From assembly GCF_016107685.1 (NCBI RefSeq), contig NZ_JABASY010000002.1:372001-436000 (forward strand): a stretch of 64,000 nt of DNA, written 5' to 3'. Below the pieces are notes generated by a model, which was not told where the DNA came from, did not search any database, and saw nothing but the letters and a program-made list of their open reading frames with translations. The position numbers were made by a program, and so were the translations under genes. Below are positions 58,021 to 64,000 of this stretch, one piece after another (position 1 is the first letter of the stretch; every line of letters starts with the position of its first letter). This stretch comes from Brevibacterium yomogidense. GTDB lineage: Bacteria; Actinomycetota; Actinomycetes; Actinomycetales; Brevibacteriaceae.

Positions 58021-59850
58021 TCAGTCCTCGCGCAGGATCCTGAGGACGCCGACGGGCACACTCGAGCAGGCCAGCACTCGCCCGGGTCCCGGGTCCGCTG
58101 TGGCGTCGAGCACCTGGACGGTGGACGAGGGGTCGTCGACTGCGATCGTGCAGGTGCCGCAGGAGCCCGACCGACACGTGAACGGGATGCGCGCACCGTC
58201 CGCCTCCAGGGCGTCGAGCAGTGTTCCGTCGTCGCGTGTCCACGTGAGCCGCGTGCCGTCGGGTCGTTCGACGACCGCGGGCGGGAAGTCCTGCAGTCGG
58301 TCGTCCAAGTCGTCGACGGGGGAGGTGAAGGCCTCGCGGTGGATACGGGTCGACGGGACCCCTGCCGTTTCGGTGACCGCCGTCGTCGCGGCGACGAACT
58401 CCGCGCCCCCGCAGACCACCACCGCCGAGGCGCCGGTCACCGCCGCTGCCAGGTCGGCCTCGCCCGGCCGGCCCGTGGTCGCGGTGTCCCAGACGGTGAG
58501 GGACCGGGCGGGGGCGGAAGCGAGTCGACGCAGTGCGTCGACGCTCGCCCGCGCGCCCTCATCCGCAGCGCGGTCGATGTGGAGGAGGGTCACGGGGAGG
58601 GTGTGTGGCAGCCCCGGGAGCAGGGAGAGCGCCGTCGTGATGCCGACGCCCGAGGTGACGAGGGTCAGGGAACCGCGGGTGCGCGGGTCGTGGAGGTGCG
58701 AATCGGGTGGCTGCGAGTCGCGGGACTGAGCCTCGTCGACTGTCGCGGCGACACGCGCCGCGGTGAGCGCCCCGAAGGGACCGGAGACGGTGAGCCGGTC
58801 GCCCGGCATCAGTCGTGAGAGCGCTGTGGACACGGCGCCCCGGACGCCGATGATGAGCGAGAATCCGCTTCCGTCTGCAAGCACTGCGGTGTAGGTGCGC
58901 CAGGTGTGTCGACCGTTTACCGGCAGGTGGACGCGGACATGCTGTCCCGGCTCCCAGTGGACGGGGAACCAGCGGTACGGGTCGTGCAGGCGCAGCAGGT
59001 GTCGGCCGTCCTCCAGCGGAGCGGAATCGACCACGCTCATGGATCGCGGCCCTGTAGCAGCCGGGAGCGGGTCGTCCGTCGTCCGGGACTCGAGGATGAT
59101 CGGGTCGTCGGGGTGCACCTCGCCGGGGGAGAGGACCGTGCCGTACACACCGCAGTGGATGTGCCCGAACTCCGTGGCGAGCATGCGGGGGACACCCAGG
59201 TCGGAGGCTGCGGTGCGGGGACCCACCGTCGTCGCCGTGCACCGTTCGATCGACTGGCGGATGAGCAGCCGCGCACCGCCGATGCGGACGACTGCGCCGA
59301 TGAGGTCGAATTCCTCGAACGGCTCCCACCCGTCGACCAGAAGATTGCCGCGGAAGCGCAGGGGATCGATCGCAGCCCCGGTCTGCTGTGCGAGTGCTCG
59401 GAGTGTCGAGAGCGAGATGAGGCTCACGTGCCCGTGCTCGCTGTCGAACATCCCCTGACCCGCGCGGGGCGTGTACGCGGTGATGATACCCACGGCGTCC
59501 GGATCCGCACCCGGAAGATGGTGGGCCACCTGTGCGGCTGCCGCGTCCCGCGCATCGGGATCGGTCGGATCGATGAGGATCGGGGCGGAGGATGCAGGCG
59601 GGGTGAGGGCCACTGAGCCGTCGTCACGTGTCAGGACTGACCACGCGGCCAGATCCGGCCGCTTCTTGAGGGCGAAGAAGTGCGACCACCGGTTCCAGGT
59701 CCCCGGGACGGTGGGGGCCGTGCCGTCCGAGACGGCGAGAACCCGGTCACCGGGGATACCGGCGCCGGGCTCCAGCGATGCCCGCGGGACTCCCTCCGCC
59801 GGGAAGCCCTTGACGGGGTACCGGTGGAGGGAGACGACGAGTGCGGTCAT
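58021..59850 (-). CDS. MOSC domain-ferredoxin reductase fusion (YcbX-like, with 2Fe-2S)
   Basis: 609 aa in one chain. The MOSC N-terminal barrel (about 1-110, RYPVKGFPAEGVPRASLEPG) and MOSC domain (about 115-260) hold RQSIERCTATTV, the expected Mo-cofactor Cys; then a FAD/NAD oxidoreductase module (about 270-500, HVRVHLPVNG, RTYTAVLADG, VTSGVGITTALSLLP) and a C-terminal [2Fe-2S] domain with CRSGSCGTCTIAVDD and VLACSSVP. It resembles a self-sufficient YcbX/mARC-type enzyme reducing N-hydroxylated compounds. GGAGG nine bases before ATG 59850 favours that start; ATG 59859 is possible. Confidence 0.9.
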   Translation of the reverse strand: MTALVVSLHRYPVKGFPAEGVPRASLEPGAGIPGDRVLAVSDGTAPTVPGTWNRWSHFFALKKRPDLAAWSVLTRDDGSVALTPPASSAPILIDPTDPDARDAAAAQVAHHLPGADPDAVGIITAYTPRAGQGMFDSEHGHVSLISLSTLRALAQQTGAAIDPLRFRGNLLVDGWEPFEEFDLIGAVVRIGGARLLIRQSIERCTATTVGPRTAASDLGVPRMLATEFGHIHCGVYGTVLSPGEVHPDDPIILESRTTDDPLPAATGPRSMSVVDSAPLEDGRHLLRLHDPYRWFPVHWEPGQHVRVHLPVNGRHTWRTYTAVLADGSGFSLIIGVRGAVSTALSRLMPGDRLTVSGPFGALTAARVAATVDEAQSRDSQPPDSHLHDPRTRGSLTLVTSGVGITTALSLLPGLPHTLPVTLLHIDRAADEGARASVDALRRLASAPARSLTVWDTATTGRPGEADLAAAVTGASAVVVCGGAEFVAATTAVTETAGVPSTRIHREAFTSPVDDLDDRLQDFPPAVVERPDGTRLTWTRDDGTLLDALEADGARIPFTCRSGSCGTCTIAVDDPSSTVQVLDATADPGPGRVLACSSVPVGVLRILRED

Positions 59851-59921
59851 GGGGGCCATCCTCCGTCAGAAGTGTGAGGTGAGGGAGGACGGACACTGCG
59901 TCAGGACATCAGCGGCACGCG

Positions 59922-61982
59922 TCAGTCGTTGCGGCGGAAGGACCTCTTCGCGTCCGCACGGCTCACGTCGCGACCGCCGGGCCTGCCGGGCTTGCGTCCG
60001 TCCGTGCGATCACCACGGTACCCGCCACGGTCCGAACGGTTCCCGCGTGCATCGCCGCCTTCGTGCGGCCGCTTCGAGTACGGGCGTCCCGGGCGGCCCT
60101 TGTCGGGACGGATGTCGATCGGCCGGCCCTGGATCTTCGTCCGTGACAGGCGGCCCAGGGTGCTCTCCGACAGATTCTCCGGCAGGTCGACGAGCGAGTG
60201 GGTGGCCCGGATGTCGATCGCACCGATCTGCGCGGAGGTGAGCCCGCCCTCGTTCGCGATCGCTCCGACGATCCCGCCCGGCTGCACGCGGTCGTTGCGA
60301 CCCACCGCGATCCGGTAGGTGCGCATGCCGGCGTTCGACCGGCTGCCGCCGCGCTCGTTGCGCGTTGCGCGGGCCTTGGGCTCCGGCAGCGGGTCCGCTG
60401 TGAGCGACTCGCCGTCCAGCAGGAGGACGGCCAGCGCGGACGCGACCTCTTCCGCCGGCACGTCGTGCGTCTGGATGTAGTCCTCGATGACGGGACGGAC
60501 CTCACTGAGGTCGGACCCGGACAGAGCTTCCGTGATCCTGCCGGCGAACCGGGCGACACGGCTGTTCGTGAGCTGCTCGACCGTCGGCAGCTCGAGCTTC
60601 TCGACGCGCTGACGGGTCGCCTTCTCGATCTGACGCAGCAGGTGGGTCTCACGCGGGGTGACGAAGAGGATCGCCTCACCGGAACGGCCGGCGCGGCCGG
60701 TGCGCCCGATGCGGTGGACGTAGGACTCCGTGTCGTGCGGGATGTCGTAGTTGACGACCAGCTCGATGCGCTCGACGTCCAGGCCGCGTGCGGCGACGTC
60801 CGTGGCGACGAGGATGTCGATCCTGCCGTTGCGCAGCTGTTCGACGGTGCGCTCGCGCGCCTGCTGGGGGATGTCGCCGTTGATGGCGGACGCGGTGAAT
60901 CCGCGTGCCCGCAGCTTCTCCGCGAGCTCCTCCGTCGCCTGCTTCGTGCGGACGAACATGATGGTGCCGTCGTACTCCTCGATCTCGAGCACGCGGGTGA
61001 GCGCATCGAGCTTGTGCGAGTGCATGACGGTGAGGAAGCGCTGGCGGATGTTCGCGCCCGCCGTCGTCTTCGAGTCGACGCGGACCTCGACGGGGTCGTT
61101 GAGGTACTTCTTCGTGATGCGGTGGATGGATCCCGGCATCGTGGCGGAGAAGAGTGCCACCTGGCGGGTGGAGCCGGTCGCCGCGAAGATCTCCTCGATG
61201 TCCTCCTGGAAGCCCATCTTGAGCATCTCGTCCGCCTCGTCCAGGACGAAGTGACGCAGGGACGCCAGATTCAGGGATCCCTTCTTGAGGTGGTCGATCA
61301 CACGCCCGGGGGTGCCGACGACGACCTGCGCACCCCGGCGGAGGCCTGCCAGCTGCGGTCCGTACGACTGACCGCCGTAGATGGGGAGGACGGAGAAGTC
61401 GGACAGGTGGGCGGCGTACGACGAGTACGCCTCGGCCACCTGGATCGCGAGCTCACGGGTGGGTGTGAGCACCAGGGCGTGGGGACCGTCGTTCGCGCGG
61501 CCCAGGTCCGCCATCGCGGACAGGGTCGGCAGTGCGAACGCGGCAGTCTTGCCGGTGCCGGTCTGCGCGAGCCCGATGACGTCGCGGCCCTCGAGGAGTG
61601 CGGGGATCGTGCGCTCCTGGATCGGCGACGGGGATTCGTACCCGAGGTCGACGACCGAGGCGGCGACGGAGGGGTGGAGCGCCATCGCGGCGAAGCCGGT
61701 CCGCTCCTCGTCGGCGGCGGCCTGGGGGACCTCGTCCGCGGCAGCCGTTTCGGAGGCAGCGTCGGCGTCGCCTGCGTCGGGGGCCTCGGCGGGTGCGGGG
61801 GCGTCGCCTGCGGCGGGGGCCGCTGCAGGTGCCGGGGATTCGGCCGCTGCGGGCGCCTCGGCGGCGGGGACCTCGAAGAGGGGGGCGTCCGAAGCGACGG
61901 CGTCGGAAGCGGAGGCCTCCGAGGCGGCCGTCCGGTTTTCGGCGTCGATCGTGTGCGGTGTTTCTGGCATGGGTGAGCTCAT
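59922..61982 (-). CDS. deaD: DEAD-box RNA helicase, CsdA/DeaD type
   Basis: 686-aa ATP-dependent RNA helicase. An acidic Ala/Pro/Glu-rich, disordered N-terminus of about 95 residues precedes the core: GLAQTGTGKTAAF, LTPTRELAIQ, VLDEADEML, LFSATMPG, VATDVAARGLD and HRIGRTGRAGR, then a DbpA-type RNA-binding domain (RTYRIAVGRNDRVQPGGIVGAI) and a Gly/Arg-rich tail. Such helicases act in ribosome assembly and cold adaptation. ATG 61982 or 61970 are both possible. It is divergent from glyS. Confidence 0.95.
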   Translation of the reverse strand: MSSPMPETPHTIDAENRTAASEASASDAVASDAPLFEVPAAEAPAAAESPAPAAAPAAGDAPAPAEAPDAGDADAASETAAADEVPQAAADEERTGFAAMALHPSVAASVVDLGYESPSPIQERTIPALLEGRDVIGLAQTGTGKTAAFALPTLSAMADLGRANDGPHALVLTPTRELAIQVAEAYSSYAAHLSDFSVLPIYGGQSYGPQLAGLRRGAQVVVGTPGRVIDHLKKGSLNLASLRHFVLDEADEMLKMGFQEDIEEIFAATGSTRQVALFSATMPGSIHRITKKYLNDPVEVRVDSKTTAGANIRQRFLTVMHSHKLDALTRVLEIEEYDGTIMFVRTKQATEELAEKLRARGFTASAINGDIPQQARERTVEQLRNGRIDILVATDVAARGLDVERIELVVNYDIPHDTESYVHRIGRTGRAGRSGEAILFVTPRETHLLRQIEKATRQRVEKLELPTVEQLTNSRVARFAGRITEALSGSDLSEVRPVIEDYIQTHDVPAEEVASALAVLLLDGESLTADPLPEPKARATRNERGGSRSNAGMRTYRIAVGRNDRVQPGGIVGAIANEGGLTSAQIGAIDIRATHSLVDLPENLSESTLGRLSRTKIQGRPIDIRPDKGRPGRPYSKRPHEGGDARGNRSDRGGYRGDRTDGRKPGRPGGRDVSRADAKRSFRRND

Positions 61983-62183
61983 TCCTAAGACGTAGCGCGC
62001 GCACGTCCGCAGTGGTCTTCGGTGGCGGGTGCGCGGGGTTCGGCCGAAAGTGCTCGTCTCATGCACGGAGGCCGCAAACAGCAATTCTACACGGGGTGAG
62101 ACGCGGAGGCCTCCAGATCTGTAGGGTTGTGTCCGATCGAACAGCAGCCAGCGGTTCACAACGACCCCATGAGGAGCACTTCA

Positions 62184-63560
62184 GTGGCATCGACCCTTGA
62201 TTCCGTCATCACTCTCGCCAAACGGCGCGGATTCGTCTTCCAGGCGGGTGAGATCTACGGGGGGTCCCGTTCGGCGTGGGACTACGGTCCGCTTGGCGTC
62301 GAGCTCAAGGAGAACATCAAGTCGCTCTGGTGGCAGACGTTCGTCCGCGGTCGTGAGGACATGGTGGGGCTCGACTCCTCGATCATCCTGCCGCGGCGGG
62401 TGTGGGAGGCTTCCGGCCACGTCGAGACGTTCGTCGACCCGCTCGTCGAATCCCTCCACACCCACAAGCGGTACCGCGCAGACCACCTCATCGAGGCCTA
62501 CGTCGCGAAGCACGGCCACGAGCCCGCGAACGGCCTCGCGGACATCCGTGACCCGGAGACCGGGCAGGAGGGCAACTGGACGGAGCCGCAGCAGTTCTCC
62601 GGACTCGTGAAGACCTACCTCGGCGCGGTCGACAACGAAGAGGGACTGCACTACATGCGTCCGGAGACGGCGCAGGGCATCTTCGTGAACTTCAACAACG
62701 TCGTGACAGCGGCGCGGAAGAGGCCGCCGTTCGGCATCGGCCAGATCGGCAAGGCGTTCCGCAACGAGATCACCCCCGGCAACTTCATCTTCCGCACCCG
62801 CGAGTTCGAGCAGATGGAGATCGAGTACTTCGTCCACCCGGACGATGCGAAGCGCTACTACGAGGAATGGGTCGAAGCCTGCTGGGACTGGTTCATCGAC
62901 CTGGGCGTCGACGCGGACAACCTGCGCCGGTACGACGTCCCGGACGGTGAGCGCGCCCACTATTCGGACGCCACGATCGACCTCGAGTACAAGTTCGGGT
63001 TCCAGGGCTCCGACTGGGGCGAGCTCATGGGCATCGCGAACCGCACCGACTACGACCTGGGCCGCCACACGGAGGAATCCGGCACGAAGCTGCAGTACTT
63101 CGACCAGGCCACGGGCGACCGGTACACGCCCTACGTCATCGAGCCCAGCTTCGGTCTGACCCGCGCGATGATGGCGTTCCTCGTCGACGCGTACACGGAG
63201 GACGAGGCACCCAACACGAAGGGCGGCACGGACACCCGCATCGTCCTCAAGCTGGACCCCCGCCTGTCACCGGTGAAGGCCGCGGTGCTGCCGCTGTCGC
63301 GGAATGAGAAGCTGAGCCCCAAGGCTCGCGAGCTCGCCGCGACGCTGCGGAAGAACTGGAACGTCGACTTCGACGACGCCGGCGCGATCGGCCGCCGCTA
63401 CCGCCGCCAGGACGAGATCGGCACGCCGTTCTGCATCACGTACGACTTCGACTCGCTGGACGACGGGGCCGTGACGATCCGCAAGCGCGACGACATGACG
63501 CAGGAGCGCGTTGCCATCGCAGACGTCCCCGCGTACATCGCCGCAGGGCTGGCGGGCTGA
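62184..63560 (+). CDS. glyS: glycyl-tRNA synthetase (class II, homodimeric)
   Basis: 458-aa single-chain glycyl-tRNA synthetase. [24 protein letters not shown] is the class II motif 1 region; [15 protein letters not shown], then [25 protein letters not shown] (motif 2) and the C-terminal anticodon-binding domain ([16 protein letters not shown]) follow. The GTG at 62184 has GAGGAG seven bases upstream and gives the normal N-terminus [16 protein letters not shown]; the ATG at 62169 is less likely. A strong hairpin follows. Confidence 0.95.
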   Translation: MASTLDSVITLAKRRGFVFQAGEIYGGSRSAWDYGPLGVELKENIKSLWWQTFVRGREDMVGLDSSIILPRRVWEASGHVETFVDPLVESLHTHKRYRADHLIEAYVAKHGHEPANGLADIRDPETGQEGNWTEPQQFSGLVKTYLGAVDNEEGLHYMRPETAQGIFVNFNNVVTAARKRPPFGIGQIGKAFRNEITPGNFIFRTREFEQMEIEYFVHPDDAKRYYEEWVEACWDWFIDLGVDADNLRRYDVPDGERAHYSDATIDLEYKFGFQGSDWGELMGIANRTDYDLGRHTEESGTKLQYFDQATGDRYTPYVIEPSFGLTRAMMAFLVDAYTEDEAPNTKGGTDTRIVLKLDPRLSPVKAAVLPLSRNEKLSPKARELAATLRKNWNVDFDDAGAIGRRYRRQDEIGTPFCITYDFDSLDDGAVTIRKRDDMTQERVAIADVPAYIAAGLAG

Positions 63561-63586
63561 CGCTCGCCCTCCTCGCCCGAGGTCCG

Positions 63587-63621
63587 GACGGCCTCCTCCG
63601 CACAGTGCGGGGGAGGCCGTC
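63587..63621 (+). terminator. 16-bp hairpin after glyS
   Basis: GACGGCCTCCTCCGCA (63587-63602) pairs with TGCGGGGGAGGCCGTC (63606-63621), one T-G pair, 3-base loop. It begins 27 bases after the glyS stop and is followed by a pyrimidine-rich GTCGTCTTC. Likely terminator. Confidence 0.7.
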
Positions 63622-63699
63622 GTCGTCTTCAGCGGTGAGACCTCGGATGGACGGGGTGACCGCGGGTGGACGGAGACACCTCAGGTGGGCGGCGTCGCC

Positions 63700-64000
63700 T
63701 CAGGTGGTGAGTGTGAGGGCGACGGCGACTCCCGCTGCGCTCACACCGGACAGGACGACGACCCAGCCCAGTACCGCGCTCTCCGCGGAGCGCCGCTGGG
63801 CGGACGTGAGTGATTCCTGCGTGACGGCCTCCGGGGAGTCCTCGGTGTCGTCCCGCGAAGTCCCGGCTCCCGCGGGCAGCGCTGCGACCGCGACGGCGAT
63901 CGCAAGCGCTGCACGGGCAGGGGACGCTCCGTTCGCCATGCCGGAGGCCGCCATCCCCGCAGCGACCACGGGCAGCTCCGGTGAGCCCGTGATCGACGCG
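63700..64000 (-). CDS. C-terminal end of an integral membrane protein (cut by window edge)
   Basis: The frame is open to the right end; 99 codons are seen. LPVVAAGMAASGMANGASPARAA is followed by a hydrophobic helix (AALAIAVAVAALPAGAG), a charged loop of about 30 residues (RDDTEDSPEAVTQESLTSAQRRS) and a last helix (AVLGWVVVLSGVSAAGVAVALTLTT). Composition and helix pattern indicate a real membrane protein end, not a shadow. The family cannot be identified from this part. It is convergent with glyS. Confidence 0.5.
   Translation of the reverse strand, partial: ASITGSPELPVVAAGMAASGMANGASPARAALAIAVAVAALPAGAGTSRDDTEDSPEAVTQESLTSAQRRSAESAVLGWVVVLSGVSAAGVAVALTLTT

Overview
The window is from a high-G+C Gram-positive bacterium of the Actinomycetes. 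The evidence is very G+C-rich coding DNA with strong third-position G/C bias, frequent GTG and TTG starts, a heterodimeric CrtYc/CrtYd lycopene cyclase, a Ku/LigD end-joining pair, a PdxR-PdxS vitamin B6 locus, a gluABCD operon, a mycothiol-isomerase-like protein, and several promoters that look leaderless. A Micrococcales relative of Brevibacterium is a reasonable guess, but no 16S gene is present to fix the taxonomy. I see no prophage, insertion sequence, CRISPR array or replication origin, so this looks like ordinary chromosome. No stretch above 300 bases lacks a gene; the longest gaps are 49810-50103, 54012-54276 and 36500-36763.

Layout. 1-4031: a catabolic operon on the minus strand (MmgE/PrpD, class III CoA-transferase, acyl-CoA dehydrogenase cut by the window edge) divergent from an IclR regulator. 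4813-7905: class III PLP enzyme, APH-fold kinase and lipoprotein in overlapping frames. 7946-10704: siderophore reductase, thiol peroxidase, SPFH protein. 10893-15533: carotenoid locus (MarR regulator, crtB, crtE, a FUSC transporter, crtYc, crtYd) with no crtI. 15570-20753: CoA-binding protein, MetY, acetyl-CoA synthetase, PepSY lipoprotein, 7Fe ferredoxin. 20818-25508: acid-sugar (threonate/erythronate type) operon with GntP permease, DUF1537 kinase, PdxA2 and DeoR regulator. 25715-31036: DsbA/FrnE with a small CX5C partner, an atypical Nramp transporter, LysR, AidB-like acyl-CoA dehydrogenase. 31127-31199: tRNA-Ala(CGC). 31270-35887: pentapeptide protein, MDMPI-like protein, PrmC-related methylase, PdxS, PdxR. 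35904-40147: two paralogous small proteins ending in an ESFPxSDPP tail with duplicated upstream DNA, next to an ATP-grasp ligase and a CocE/NonD hydrolase. 40220-43889: Ku and LigD, divergent. 44064-49809: PiT transporter operon, dGTPase, LLM flavoprotein, small membrane and unknown proteins. 50104-54011: acyl-CoA synthetase, thioesterase, ThDP enzyme. 54277-57946: gluABCD and a GNAT protein. 58021-64000: MOSC-ferredoxin-reductase fusion, DEAD-box helicase, glycyl-tRNA synthetase, and the end of a membrane protein.

The regulatory DNA is informative. There are candidate operators for the MarR/crt promoter (two 9-bp direct repeats), PdxR (two 13-bp repeats), DtxR/IdeR (siderophore reductase), DeoR (GCGCAGA repeats), IclR and LysR. 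At least four genes have a TAGNNT -10 box 6-7 bases before the start codon, suggesting leaderless mRNAs. The least explained parts are the ESFPxSDPP / ATP-grasp / CocE neighbourhood, the PLP enzyme-kinase-lipoprotein trio, and the DsbA-linked CX5C protein.
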